Positions 1 through 12,277 of a stretch of DNA of 64,000 nucleotides are shown here, piece after piece. A program made the position numbers and the translations under genes. Every line of letters begins with the position of its first letter. Position 1 is the first letter of the stretch. The notes below the pieces were generated by a model. It saw only the letters and a list, made by a program, of their open reading frames with translations, did no database searches and had not been told where the DNA came from. This DNA comes from Yponomeuta sedellus (Eukaryota; Arthropoda; Insecta; Lepidoptera; Yponomeutidae), in the NCBI GenBank assembly GCA_934045075.1, contig OW203722.1, positions 23,791,379-23,855,378 of the forward strand, written 5' to 3'.

Positions 1-129
1 AAATTATGAATGACCTAATATAAACTTTTAGCTAGGACTAAACGAAACTGAAAATGCAAGGTGGGCTAATATATGTGTCCAGAAGTGTAAAGACTAAGAC
101 AACAATCGGTGGTCTTAGTTTTTCTTGCA

Positions 130-181
130 ATTTATGAGGGCTCAACTACTGCATTTCTCTAGTAGTTGAGTCCTCATAAAT
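130..181. repeat. Hairpin, 21-bp arms
   Basis: Arms 130-150 and 161-181 are inverted copies with one mismatch around a 10-nt loop. It is probably a small palindromic repeat; no gene is associated with it. Confidence 0.7.
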
Positions 182-1780
182 GACGTTTGTCTTTTACCAC
201 GATCGTCTCATAAAATCCAAGCATAATCAGCCGGTGTCAGTCCGCTGCTCGACATGGGCTCAAGACACGCCACTGAGCCCGATCTTCGGCTCTCCTCTTC
301 CAGTGACTGCCCACCGCTTTGCGAATGTTATCGCTCCACCAGATCACAAGCCATCCTACGCTACATTTGCCGATTCCGATGCCGGTCTCGAGAACCAGTC
401 TACCTCAACGGTTATCGGTCTTGCGGCAGAAATGATCCGCCCACTGCCACCTGTTTGCTAATCCGTTGTCAAACACTTTAGTTCTCTGCAATCTCTGGCA
501 AATTATTTCGTTTCGGATTCGTTTTCGCAAAATAACACCGACCATACCACTCTGCGTAACTTGACTTTAAATTGGTGGACTATTCGACTTATAGCCCCGT
601 TTAGTCTCGACAAAAGACCTGTAGTTAAACAGCTATAAATTATAACTCCGAACGAAGTTAGCCCCTCCCGCGCGCGCGGTCGTTAATAATAAATAGTTGG
701 GCAACTATGTGAAGTAGAGATGAAGTTGAATGCCATAGTGTGTCTTGAGACCACGGGGAATAGGGGACGGCGGCACGGATCGGCTAGAGGAAAAAACTAG
801 GTCACTATTCGACAACCCCGTTTGTCTAACTGTGATGTGTTTGATTATTTTATTTTATAAAGTCGTCAAAATAGATGTCAGTCGATTGTAATAAAAAATT
901 ACTTAGAAATAAATCGTTTGTATTCAGGGGCCTAATAAAGTACATAAAATTTTGTCGGAATCCTGACATTTGTGATAGGGATATTAGTATGGAATTTGAC
1001 CATAAATTTGACATACAATGGTACGCGTTGCCTAGGAGCTGTTTGCTTGTTGCACTTAGTTGCACCCTAAAACCGTAACAGCAACTTAAATAACATGCAA
1101 TGTGATTAACATTACGTACAAAGGCTTACTTATTTAAAAATATTAAATAAATATTCATGGACATAATTACACAAATCTCGTTAGCTCTATACTAAGAACT
1201 GCGAGTTTCGATTTCTGAACTATTTATGAACTGTAATGTATTTGTACGCAATCCTCGGTAGACGAGTACGACTCGCACTTGTCCGGTTTCTATAAACGGG
1301 TTTACTTGTGTATGTTTGAATTGTTTTTAAAGTAAAAAACTACAGGAGACGGCGAAATCGGCACTATCCTAAAATGACTCCTTATTAAGTCCTAATCTGC
1401 TCATATATTTTGATAAAAACTGTTAGTGTCTAATTTCTGAACACTATTTTGCCTGCGAGCACTATCCTTGGACACATAATTTCATTTATTCAAGTTAACT
1501 AGATACATGCGACGCCGTGTGAGGCCATAGCCACACACAAAGTCGGGTTTATTCCCAAAGTATCAGTTTTATGTAAAACTCGGCGTACCAACATGCCTCT
1601 CTCGGATTATATGGAAATGGACATAGACATATCTACTTTGTGCTTGTTTTATACTTTATTGCCCACATAAAAATCACACAGATAGTATAAAATTAAAAAA
1701 AAAGTGTAAATAGTTAGCTTATTTCATTAGAAATCTCATCCGGCCAACCCTTGATGTAGACGTAGACGTATTTATTCATA
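182..1780. other. Non-coding stretch, nothing recognised
   Basis: Only short chance ORFs are present and no splice-linked coding segment was seen. A GC-rich CGCGCGCG run sits near 668-680. The ORF at 180-461 has no recognisable domain. Confidence 0.5.
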
Positions 1781-1781
1781 A

Positions 1782-1965
1782 CTAGCTGACCCAGCGAACT
1801 TTGTACCGCCTACGAGTCGATTCTTTATTTCGTTTTCTCTCCGTAAGAACCATTCTCGTACTTCAAGGAATATTCTAAAAAAGGAATTAGCTAAATCGGT
1901 TCAACTGCTCTCGAGATTTGCGCTTACCAACACATTCAGCGATTCATTTTTATATTATAGATTAG
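1782..1965 (+). repeat. Dispersed repeat F (CTAGCTGACCCAGCGAACTT type)
   Basis: The segment starts at CTAGCTGACCCAGCGAACTT and runs to the AT-rich TTTTTATATTATAGA end. The same sequence recurs at 34135-34318 (+) and inverted at 33075-33252. It is non-coding and interspersed, possibly the 3' end of a retroelement. Confidence 0.75.
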
Positions 1966-2059
1966 AATTGACACGTCAATTTAATAAGTAAGATAATTTA
2001 TAAATAACATTGCACTTAATGGTTTAATGATACGATCTATAATAGTATTATGTATCATC

Positions 2060-2145
2060 ATTATCATCATGAACCCATGTGTCCCCACCGCACGGGACTC
2101 TTCCCTGAGGAAGGTATAGTATGCCATAGTCCACCACGGCGGCCA
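2060..2145 (+). repeat. Dispersed repeat D, fragment
   Basis: This matches the start of the minor D subtype (ATGTCCCCACCG, then GGAAGGTATAG and CCACCACGGCGGCCAAGTC) also seen at 5005 and 31200. Confidence 0.65.
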
Positions 2146-2440
2146 AGTCATATAATGTATAATATGGTATAATGGTAAAATGTCGCACTGAAAGCTCATG
2201 AAGGTTACCTAGCAGTGGTGCATATACACGGCTGCCTAAAAATAAAATATGTAGTATCATGGTATAATTTTGATTAATTGTATATTGACGCAAACATATT
2301 GAAGGCATCGTAAATGCGCGTTAGGGAATATATAGTAAAGTGCAGCGAATAATCAATACAAGCTCTCACATTAATGGTGGGAGATCCAGTTCGTGTAAAT
2401 ATATCTAATTTCATTAAAAACTTTTCAACATTATTTTCAA

Positions 2441-2699
2441 TATCTTTTAAATTTTGCAGTATAGCTTTGTATCTTTTACATTTTGCAGTAGTTGGTGTCT
2501 AGTAAATTTTGTAGTAATGGTCTGTATTTGATAAATTTTGCAGTGTTGGTCTGTATCTTTTAAATTTTGCGGTATTGTTCTATATCTTTTAAATTTTGAA
2601 GTATGACTTTGTATTTTTTACATTTTTCAGTATTGGTCTGTATCTTTTCAATTGTACAGTATTGGTTTTTATGTTTTACATTTTGCTGTAGGGGTTTTC
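2441..2699 (+). repeat. 29-bp minisatellite, about nine units
   Basis: Units close to TATCTTTTAAATTTTGCAGT followed by ATTGGTCTG repeat head to tail. Most are exactly 29 nt, one is 30 and one is shortened to 25. Divergence between neighbouring units suggests an old array. Confidence 0.9.
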
Positions 2700-3700
2700 G
2701 GTACAATTTGTGTGGAGACGTCTGGTATAACCCTGAAGTCACGGCTGATTAGAATATATAGGCCTGAATTCTCATTTGTGTGTCCCTCGTACTGCGTAAA
2801 CTCCCGTTTTGGACGGTCTCCCACGTCCCATAAACACTCGCTCTGGGACAAATTAAATTCATATTTTCGTAATAATTATTACATTACTAAGGGCAACTTG
2901 CGCCTAGTCGCTTGATAAGTAAGTAAATATGTATCCAGGGATAAACGAATAAATAGTTGATTGGCAGGGTTGTCAGTTATACGATTTATCTAAAGACAGT
3001 TCTGCAAAATGTCACATTGCAAGATTTTGAACTTATTCACATGCTAATGGGCGTCCTTTGCTGCGTAAACTTGTCTTGGCCGGTTTAAAATTGAAATGAA
3101 TTATAACTCACACTATTACTCCTCATTACTGCAATTAGTGTTTCCAAGCACCTCTTTAACCCCTGAAGCATTTCCTTCCAAGTTTTTAGTTCTTGGAGCT
3201 GAGCTTATGAAGTTGCTTCATAAATAGGGTTGCCATCATTTAGAAAATACGCTTTTAGTATCATTGCCAAAAAGATATGTGGAAGCGCGATTAGAAATAT
3301 TTATTGCAGTTTTTATCGGGTGGAATTTTTTGCCTCTAAATAGGTTTTTTTTTAAATTGTCCTTAGCACGGATTAGTGCAACAAAACGAATATAATCAGT
3401 TTTTATTAGTCAATTATTTATCTTTGTGCCATAATTATACCGTTGTGCAATACCATCAGTCTTAAGGGATACGAAATATGTTTCGAGATATTGTTTAACG
3501 AATGTTTGTGACGATTGTTCGCTCTACTCTAATTTATTTATTCATACTTTTATTGCACTTAAATTTAAAAAATAAAATCTTCAATGCACCGGCTATAATA
3601 CCATAAGCATCATCACAGAGAAGCTAAGCTTTTCAAACGGACGCGAACAGACAAACGGACAGACATACAGATGGACGGAGGTGGCGAAACTATAAGAGTT
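2700..3700. other. Non-coding stretch with one SINE scrap
   Basis: AT-rich sequence with no convincing coding potential. The only recognised item is the SINE-A tail at 3320-3395. Confidence 0.5.
3320..3395 (+). repeat. SINE-A tail fragment
   Basis: It holds GCCTCTAAATAGGTTTTT followed by CCTTAGCACGGATTAGTGCA, the 3' tail of the tRNA-derived SINE that is complete at 26791-27038. The tRNA-like head is missing. Confidence 0.7.
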
Positions 3701-3704
3701 CCTT

Positions 3705-3830
3705 GTTGACTTCTTCTTCTTCAGGCTATATTAGTCCACTGCTGGACATAGCCCTCCCGTAATGAGCGCCATAGCGCAAGGTTGTGCCATCATCGAGGGG
3801 TAATGCCCATAATCCTCACGCTGGGCGGGG
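3705..3830 (+). repeat. Dispersed repeat C
   Basis: TCTTCTTCAGGCTATATTAG, then GTCCACTGCTGGACATAGCC and ATAATGCCCATAATCC-like text, recurs in inverted orientation at 60120-60305. Non-coding interspersed repeat. Confidence 0.7.
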
Positions 3831-4126
3831 GATCGTATGCGGGTTGGGGATCGCAGTTTGGTGGAATTATACTGCAGGGGGCGCTGCTGCCCACGCCCCG
3901 GTTTGTATCCCTTATTCGCCTTTTACGACACCCTCGGGAAGAATTGGGTTTGGTGCTATAGGCTCTAGGCCGACACCACACAGCAACCGCTTAGTTGACT
4001 GCGGAACCCTAATTAGGGTTTCTTGTGGAGTAAGCAAAATATTTTAATCTGTTATTCCTTAAACATAACCCAGATATCGGGTTATGACTGAAACGCATTT
4101 TAGCAACATTTGTAAAACAAAATAGT

Positions 4127-4690
4127 GTGAAGGTCTTATTGATATGTTTTAGTTACCTCAGTGACTCCCACGGCCGGTCAATACGTTCAGAGCAGAATTT
4201 GACGCTGAAAATACCTAGTCATACGACAAAGTTCGTTGCCAGCTCATTTACTGTAAGAGCGGTCCGGCTGTGGAATGAGCTGCCGGTTTCTATGAGACGC
4301 TCCCCATCTCCTGCTATATTTAAATCTAAAGTAGTAGAATTCTTTCTTTCCAAATAATTTCTTATTTTCTTTTTGTCTGCAGGTAAATCCCATTTATTGT
4401 TCCTATCATGTTTGCTATTATAACTTAATGTTTATGTATGTTTATAATAGTATTTATCTATGTAAGTTTATTTCATTACGTATACGTATGTACATTAATA
4501 TTCGATGAGCACCAAATACCCGTCTTAATTTCTCCTTCTGCAATCTTTCCGATTTAAGGTTGCCTGGAAGAAATTGCTATCAGCTATAAGTCCGCCAAAT
4601 GTACCTCTTCTTTTGTAACTGTTCTGTAATTATTTTCTGGTGTGTACAAAAAAGAATATTCTTATCTTATCATATCTTAAAATAAAACTT
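4127..4690 (+). mobile_element. 5'-truncated LINE 3' end
   Basis: The open frame 4127-4357 encodes a C-terminal tail typical of LINE ORF2 proteins (AVRLWNELP, then ends VVEFFLSK). It is followed by a 3' UTR with the block GGTTGCCTGGAAGAAATTGC, a small stem (ATTGCTATCAGCTATAAGT) and an AAGAATATTCTTATCTTATC end. The same 3' block ends the LINE at 51963 and occurs inverted at 39998 and 62975, so they belong to one 3'-end family. Confidence 0.85.
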
Positions 4691-5004
4691 TACAGTTCAC
4701 TGATATTATCAATAGATTCATAGCAAGAGTTGGCAACATTGGCCACCAGCTGGCAACCCTGCGTAGAGCGGAGTGAGCGATCTTATTTAATTTACGGCTG
4801 AGACTTCGTTCCGGCAAGTTTTGAGTAAACAGTATGGAAAGCGCTCCTGATACCCTCTCGGGGCTTGCAGCGGGTCTACTATTCCGTTTTAATATTATTA
4901 AGTAATTCTTGCCTGAGTAGATAGCCTGCAAAGCTCACCTGTACAAGTACTAACAGTATTTTTTAATAACTCGCGATGCTTATACATAGTTATATATTCC
5001 TCAA

Positions 5005-5330
5005 CATTATGATCAACCCACTAGGTCCCCAACGAAGGGCACGGCTCTCTTTCCTGAGGAAGGTTTAAACCATAGTCCACCACGGCGGCCAAGTCCGGAT
5101 TGGTGGAGGCTTGAGAAACTAGTTGCTGGTCTTACTGTCAGAAGTTTTCAAGCCGCCCTAAGGCCTCTGACTTGGCTTAACGACCGCCATCTATCGACGG
5201 CAGACGGCACCAACTGCTTAATGTGCCTTGCGAAGCACGGAAGCGCTCGGGAAAATTCCACTAGCGTGAGTCACAGACGGACAAGCATCCATGCACTAAA
5301 CGCGCCCTATGTTGCCTAACCTTCGTGATC
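5005..5330 (+). repeat. Dispersed repeat D, minor subtype
   Basis: Same layout as the 31200-31520 copy: TAGGTCCCCAACGAAGGGCA, CCACCACGGCGGCCAAGTCC, CTTACTGTCAGAAGTTTTCA, then GTGCCTTGCGAAGCACGGAA. No lasting reading frame. Confidence 0.8.
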
Positions 5331-5580
5331 ATTTTGATTGGGTAAAATAAACTCGCCACTACAGTTATCCCGTCACCATGGCCGCTACAACGTTGCCGAA
5401 CTTTCGGGACTTAGGATAATTACGTGCCGAGTAAAGACTAGAGTCTGAATTATCGCCACCTCAGTCCATTCTTGACCGAAGGAGCTGCAACGTTGCAGAA
5501 ACGTCGGGAAGTAAGGTAACCTTTTAGTTAATAAACAATCGCGATTAGACCTGGCTAATATATAGCTAGATTACAGGTAG

Positions 5581-5860
5581 CTGGGGCACGGGTCTCTTCC
5601 TGCATCGCAGAAAAGTTAGGCCATACGGGGGCCAAGTCCGGGTTGGTGGAGTATTGTAAGACAGTGGCGGGCCTTACTGTCAGAAGTTATCAAGCCGCCC
5701 ATAAGGCCTCTGACATGGCTTAACGACTGCCATTATATGACAGTCGGCGCCAACGGCTTAACGTGCCTTGCGAAGCACGGAAAAATACCACGGTAGTCAC
5801 GGGACGGTAACCCATCCAGCACCGTGCCTATTGTTGCTTAACCTAAGTGTTGTTTCCAAC
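5581..5860 (+). repeat. Dispersed repeat D
   Basis: It begins at GGGGCACGGGTCTCTTCCTG, then GGCGGGCCTTACTGTCAGAA and AACGTGCCTTGCGAAGCACG. It is a decayed copy of the unit at 11440-11800. Confidence 0.8.
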
Positions 5861-6334
5861 AGTTTCCTGTTCGACTAGGCTACAAGCGATTCCCTAAACG
5901 TTTTATCAGTAATTGTACCTATTTATAAAACCTTACCTTGTGGTGAGTGAAACCCTAGTCTCTACTTACCCTCCGAGATACAGCGTGAGACTATGCTATA
6001 TTGTGAAACCATGACAGTCTGTTTCTAAATAAAAAAACAATAACAACGTCGCTACGCGACGTAGCTCGGTGTAGCCGTGCTACGAATCGCTATAATGCTA
6101 CGCTCGTAGCACATTTCAGTTCTTGCAATATCGTACACGACATGGGATTCGTATAAAAAGTAAGTGATATTGCGCATGGGGTAGCAAAAACCCCATACAC
6201 ATAGAAAAAAAATGGAGCTGTACTACTCTTCATTACGCATAACTTTTACAATAAATGAATAACTTGTACACAACCCAATCACCTGTCCTAGTCCCTGTGC
6301 TTTGGTAACAAGACAAGGCATCACACATCTCGAT

Positions 6335-6525
6335 GACCACCTCTGTGGCGTAGGGGTAGCACATCTGCCTACCTACCAAGAGGTCTCGGGTTCAAATCCC
6401 GGCTGGGAACAAAAAAAACCTCAGGTCTTGGATGTTTACATGTTTGTGATGTCGTTGTTTCTGGTTCCCACGACACTGGGTATCCTAGTGCGGAGCCAGA
6501 AGAAACGCAAATGTTATGCAAATAC
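6335..6525 (+). repeat. SINE-B (tRNA-derived)
   Basis: A tRNA-like head with an A-box-like GTGGCGTAGGGGTAGCA and a B box GGTTCAAATCC is followed by a body (CAGGTCTTGGATGTTTACAT) shared with 29425-29600. The covering ORF 6302-6646 is a by-product of this repeat. Confidence 0.85.
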
Positions 6526-6529
6526 AACC

Positions 6530-7430
6530 AGACTGATGCCATTTTGTACTAATGTACCGCGGACCCTACTGGAAATCCAATCTACGAACTTCGCCATGGA
6601 AAAATCATGGAATCGCGAGGAAAGTATCAGCTTTTTCATACTTTGAATGGCGCAGGTGGTGATTGTAGTACGGAATATCAGATATTTTTATCGATTGTTC
6701 GTATGAATGAAAAGAATCCTCTATTTTCGGATGTATGAAATGAAAAAAGTATATTGTCAAACAGGGTTACAATGATGGTAACTGGCTCCCAAACTAGGAT
6801 TCCCTATGCTATGGGTAGTCAGTTATATTCCGATTTTATTACTCTCTGTAGAGAGTAGTCACCGTAGTCCCGCTGACTATAGGACTAAATTCAACTTATG
6901 TTCTCCCTTTTTTCATTCCAAACATTCCAAAACTTTTATGCTGACTGGAAGAAATTTTTAAATAGTATTGTTGTTATTATTTATTTATTTTCCGAGCTTT
7001 ACCCGAACTTGTAAGACTTTTTTTTTATTTGATTGCTAATGTATGTCTCTGGTAAGAGACGATATTACTAACCAAATTTCACAGTTCCAACTCAACGAAA
7101 AGCACCCTATCAAATATGATTCCCTTGAGTGTCAATTATACGTTTTTTTGCGACATAAACGGTCGTATCCTTTTTTTACGTCAACTTAGAAGTTTGATTG
7201 TTTTACTGCTTAAAGGGTCTGTAGACATATGATTCTACCATATACAGCTAGCCAGAATACGGTTGCAATTTCCACTCGGTAGGTACCTCTATGCGTTCCC
7301 AAGGTAAAGGGTCTTAAGAAACCGACGGACGGATACAAAAGTTATCCTAAAAGGATTCCGGTTTTTTCCTTTTGATGTACGGAACCCGGAAAAGAATCAA
7401 GAATATTTACTGTGAGTGTAAGCATAAAAG
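6530..7430. other. Non-coding stretch, nothing recognised
   Basis: AT-rich with homopolymer T runs and stop-rich in all frames. No gene, hairpin or repeat could be supported. Confidence 0.5.
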
Positions 7431-7434
7431 CGCT

Positions 7435-7735
7435 CGTAGTGGCCTAGTGGAACCGAGTGATTGAAATCAATCACTAAGGTTAAGCAACAACAGGCGCGAT
7501 CAGGTACTGGATGGGCTATCATCCCGTAACTACCGCTAGTGGCATTTTTTCCAAGCACTTCCGTGCTTCTCAAGGCACGTTAAGCGGTTGGTGCCTGCTG
7601 TCATGTAATTCCAGTCGTTAAGTCATGTCAGAGGCCTTATGGTCGCCTTGATAACTTCTGACAGTAAGGCCCGCTACTATCTTACAATCCTCCACCAACC
7701 CGAACTTGCCCCCGTGGTGGAGTATTTTTTTTCTT
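7435..7735 (-). repeat. Dispersed repeat D, inverted
   Basis: The reverse complement matches the D unit, including the GGCCTCTGACATGACTTAAC stretch and the GGAGGATTGTAAGATAGTAG stretch. The GTCCCCACTGCTGG end is lost. Confidence 0.8.
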
Positions 7736-7857
7736 ACAAATGGTTGATATCAAGCAAGGTTACGCATTGTTATGTAGAAGGATTTCCTAGATATGTTTTA
7801 GAAACTATGAGAATGTCAATCCTTGCTCGACTAATTTAAATTTAGTACAATAAACCA

Positions 7858-7945
7858 ATAAACACTTGCCACGATCCTGACAGATCACCTTCGCTTCATC
7901 AACGTTCATAAGTCGGTGCATGTACGCGCGCCGGTTCCGGGTTCT
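7858..7945 (+). repeat. Dispersed repeat H
   Basis: CACTTGCCACGATCCTGACA, then TCAACGTTCATAAGTCG and CGCGCCGGTTCCGGGTTC. It is nearly identical to 25074-25155 and its role is unknown. Confidence 0.75.
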
Positions 7946-8039
7946 TTTTATCTTCCCCTTTGCTAATTCATCCCCTATTTGGTCGATGTATGTCCGCCTG
8001 ATACGTCCTTGCCAGTCCTTTCACTCAAATTCGCCTGTA

Positions 8040-8125
8040 CCCTACACGGTTAGCCAGCGGTCGCGGGTTCGAGTCCCGGCATGGGTGGAATTTTCCTTAG
8101 CACGGGTTAGTGCATTAAAAATAAT
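8040..8125 (+). repeat. SINE-A fragment
   Basis: It contains the B-box half (GCGGGTTCGAGTCCCGGCAT) joined directly to the TCCTTAGCACGGGTTAGTGC tail. The intervening GCCTCTAAATAGG segment is deleted. Confidence 0.8.
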
Positions 8126-8484
8126 ATAAACAAGCGGGTATTTTTCAGAAACAACTCAACCATGAACTAGTGCCTACCACGGATGCACATCCGTGGTGCC
8201 TACCATGTGAATTAGGTGAGATAAGTTGTTTGCGTAGAACAAGTTTTAAGGAGCATGATCCCAATAAAAGGGCTACTTCGCCATAAAATAGGTAGGTTGG
8301 GACAAAGCCTTCAAAGCTAATGAGAAAATAGTTTTCCGACGAAATTCTCTATTTAGGTAGGTACCTATCGCATTTGCTAAAGTTGAATGCACTTGGGCAC
8401 AAAATAACAACTATCAACAGAAGTTCACTTTCCCGTAGCGGCCTACTCGTCTCATTTTCTTTAGTATTCAGAAACTTCGTTATC

Positions 8485-8850
8485 AACCCTTGTATGTCCC
8501 CACTGCTGGGGCAAGAGTCTCTTCCTGCATCGCACGAAGGTTAGACCATACTCCACCACGGGGGCCAAGTCCGAGTTGGTGGAGGGTTGTAAGACAGTGG
8601 CGGGTCTTACTGTCTGAAGTTATCAAGCCGCCCATGAGGCCTCTGACGTGGCTTAACGACTGCCATTATACGACAGCCAGCATTGATGCTGGGGCTTAAC
8701 GTGCCTTGCGAAGCAGGGAAGCGCTCGGAAAAATGCCACTAGCGGTAGTCACAGGACGGTCACCTATCCTGCACCTTACTGCGCTTGTTGTTGCATAACT
8801 CCAGTGATTGATTCGAACGACTCGGTTTGACTAGACCACGAGCGCTTCTT
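8485..8850 (+). repeat. Dispersed repeat D, near full length
   Basis: It starts TATGTCCCCACTGCTGGGGC and runs through GGCTTAACGACTGCCATTAT to GACTAGACCACGAGCGCTTC. With 11440-11800 and 31712-32075 it defines a unit of about 360 bp. Confidence 0.85.
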
Positions 8851-8859
8851 CTTCTTCAG

Positions 8860-11435
8860 AAACATATTTAATAAAATACATCCAGTACACAATAAATACG
8901 AGAGATACCCAGAAAAAGTACTATCTATCTTCATTGTCACCTACGACAGAAGCCATTTTGCACACATTTTTTGAACCGCGATTCAGGCAAGCTTAAATAT
9001 CTTTAAGGGATATTTTATAGAAACGTATGTATATAAAATGCCCTATGAAGGAGGTATTAACCTTTATCAGCCTAAAAAGTGGGAACTAGAGTTTATGTTT
9101 ATTTATTTTGCAAAAAATTTAAGGAAAAGACGTAACCACAGATTAATTAAAGTCTGAAGGAGTGTTTTAGTAGAATCGTGTATTTATAAATCCGTAAGTC
9201 TCCAATGGGCAAGAATGCGTATTTTTTTTAACATCTCAAACTCATACGTATTTCGACATTTCGGAAACGTTACTGGGACAACCCAATACGGTTACAGAAT
9301 ACAGACAACTGCTGGACTGCTGGAGGCTGGAATACGCCGGGACTTCTGGCATACTATATTTTGTACGCTTGCATGCACTGCATAAACACCACGGCTCAAT
9401 AGGCAGAATAATTAACTTGTACGTACGAATGTTTAAAACTGCCTTTTAAAATTACGAACACGGGAATATTTTCATTTTCCGACAACAATTCTCGCGTGAA
9501 TGGCGAAAGGGAGTTATTTTTCGTGTGTGTATGTTGTCATGCATAATTTATGGTGCATTTATGCACGCCATGCTCACAAAATAGGTAAAGGCGAAGCCAC
9601 AGCTCGGTGTAAGTCGTTTTACAGGGTATCAGGGGCATTATTACTTAAGTATCCACCGAGTTGAGTGACGTTGATTTTTACTTTTTCTAAGTTACTCCGG
9701 CTGTCAAATGCATACATTTTTTGACACTTAGGAGTCGTCTAAATGCTTCACTCGATAGAGTGGAGTGCTACGTAATAGAAGGGCAAGTCCTAAATCTAAC
9801 ATAGGTACTGTAGCGATACTTCTTTATAACAGCTGGCCGGCGGCGCAGCCGTCCAGTCAAGTTAGAATTATTTTAAAGGAAATCGTTACGTTCTGTTAAG
9901 GTGTCAGTCATGTTGAGACCCGCAGCTAGGCTTGGGTTTCGGTATAAAAAAGATAATAAAAAGAAAGTATTATTCCTTAATGCAGTGTTTCAAAAAGTAG
10001 TCCGCTACAGTACGTAAAAAAAAATCTCGTGTCAGTGTGTGTTATCGAACTCTTCAAAAAATAATGGGTTCACTGATTTTAATAACTTTTTTATGTATAA
10101 CATGTCTGGAGTAGGTCTGAGAATAGGTAGTAGGCAAGTTAATATAGCAAAACCTTATACCATAATTCAATTAATTTATTAGCGTCTTTGTGTGTAGTTA
10201 CTACATCTTCTTGGCATTAAAATTGTCTTATTATTACATACTCGTGTATTGAACTATTATTATTCTCGACTGTCTTTTGACATTTACTAATACCAATTAA
10301 TTAATGTAATTTTGATTGTCACATTTTGACACAACTGTAAACAGTAGGTATATGATAGAGATTATTTTAATGACAACTCGTAGTTCTATCTCATTTGTAG
10401 GTCGTAGTTTTACGTTCCTATACCACTGTAATACAGGAACTGTAGGACACACAATATTATTGATTGAAAGTCGGTATCTTCTCATGTAAGTGCAATGTCG
10501 CAACATACGTTGGATAAATAAATAATTTAATTATCATCCTTATTCTTAAAATTTCATCTTTTTTCAATCTTTAAACAGGCGCTAATCTTTTTTGTGAATA
10601 AGGTGATCAGTCTTAAGTCCTAATTTGCCAATAATGTCTATTCAATGGGTTGGCCTTAACTAAATATAATAAAGTCAACAACTTTTTTTTCTTTACTATG
10701 TCCGTCCACTCTAAGTAAGTCTATCGAAATGGACCTATAGAGATTTAGGATGGTAACAAAATCTTGTTATTGCTCACTCACAACAAAGGTCTCTATTTCT
10801 AGAATAAACATACTATACAAAACGGTCAATTTGTGGGCAGAGAAGACTGAAGAGAACTATTAAACCTTCTATGTATGACCGTCATGTCCTATTATCCTGG
10901 CCACCTATCACGTTGGTTCGTTACCATTGTTTATAATTAAGGGTTTGTTTTTACTTTTAAACGTAGTTAAAAAGTCAACAAGGCAACGCGGAATGTGCAT
11001 GTAATTAAAACCCTGGAATTTTGTGAAAATCTACTACATAGGTTGGGGAATGAAAAAGAATCATGTCGTTTATTGCGAAGTAATAAGATTAGATTAGATT
11101 AGATCAGAACTTTTAAGGCTTATGTCTTGGAATTCTACGTAAAAAGCCGAGCGACAGCTAAAATCTGTATTCTGAACGCCATGCTACATTGAATTCGAAT
11201 GAGAAAATAAATGTCTAATGACTCTGTCAAGTTATCTTATTTTTATGCGACAAATGTCTAATATTAGAACCTTCGAATATTTTGCGTCTACGCTTTCAAT
11301 TCGCAAGGCCGAGAATTGTCTCCCAGGGAGCCAATTCTCACTTCATTATCAAATAATTCGTATACGACTCTAAGGCGCATGACTTGTATTCTACATAGAA
11401 AGTCGAACGGCAGCCAATTTTGATTATGATTACGT
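8860..11435. other. 2.6 kb without recognised features
   Basis: AT-rich sequence with stop codons in every frame. The only longer frame, 10297-10506 on the minus strand, has no recognisable domain. A short self-overlapping AGATTAGATTAGAT run is at 11088-11104. Confidence 0.5.
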
Positions 11436-11439
11436 TACG

Positions 11440-11800
11440 ATCGCTCGTGGCCTAGGCGAACCGAGGGTTGGAATCAATCACTTGGTTAAGCAACAACAGG
11501 CGCGGTCAGGTACGGCATGGGTGAGAGTCCCGTGACTACCGCTAGTGGCATTTTTCCGAGCGCTTCCGTGCTTCGCAAGGCACGTTAAGCCGTTGGTGCC
11601 GGCTGTCATATAATGGCAGTCGTTAAGCCATGTCAGAGGCCTTATGGGCGGCTTGATAACTTCTGACAGTAAGGCCCGCCACTGTCTTACAATCCTCCAC
11701 CAACGCAGACTTGGCCCCCGTGGTGGAGTATGGCCTAACCTTCCTGCGATGCAGGAAGCGACCCGTGCCCCAGCAGTGGGGACATACAAGGGTTGATAAC
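11440..11800 (-). repeat. Dispersed repeat D, full-length inverted copy
   Basis: It runs from CGATCGCTCGTGGCCTAGGC to the inverted GTCCCCACTGCTGGGGCACG end near 11785. The 103-residue frame inside it recurs in the D copy at 31755-32066 because the repeat recurs, not because it is a gene. Confidence 0.85.
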
Positions 11801-12124
11801 GGGGCCCTACCTTAATATAGAGTATACCTACATCGAAGCGAATTGACGTGTTACTGTTCCTCCCTTGTTTTTATTCAATAACAGTGGTGAAAAGTCCAAG
11901 AATCAGGACAAGTAATGTACTGACTTAAAGCTAAAGCCGTGGCGCATAAAGTACTAGCCTGATACAGTGCAGTGAACAGTTCATAGTGCTAAAAAGAACC
12001 AACTAAATATCAACGTTAATAGAAATAATTTTAAGCTGTGACGGTACTATTGAAAATTGTGTCACTTTACAAACCTAACGATCAATAGATTACTCCGCAG
12101 TGTGCAAGTAGAAGACTATTTTCA

Positions 12125-12240
12125 CAAATTCACATAGCGCTTCCGTGGCTCGGCCGTTCTAGTCACCGTCTTATCCTATGAGCTTGGAAACACGCCGAGT
12201 TCGATCCCGAGAAATTAGTTATTGTTTTTTTTTTTTTTTA
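12125..12240 (+). repeat. Possible tRNA-like SINE scrap before a T run
   Basis: TCCGTGGCTCGGCCGTTCTA resembles a tRNA A box and CGAGTTCGATCC a B box, about 60 nt apart, followed by a 13-nt T run. It could instead be the 5' region of the LINE that follows. Confidence 0.4.
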
Positions 12241-12277
12241 TTCTGAAACTTACCTGTTAGTAAATTGTAAGAAGACA

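Noticed and set aside
180..461. 93-residue ORF at the left edge
   Set aside because: No domain, signal peptide or splice-linked continuation was found; an overlapping frame (254-481) is equally open.
11478..11789. 103-residue ORF recurring at 31755-32066
   Set aside because: The recurrence follows copies of dispersed repeat D; frames differ or break in other copies.
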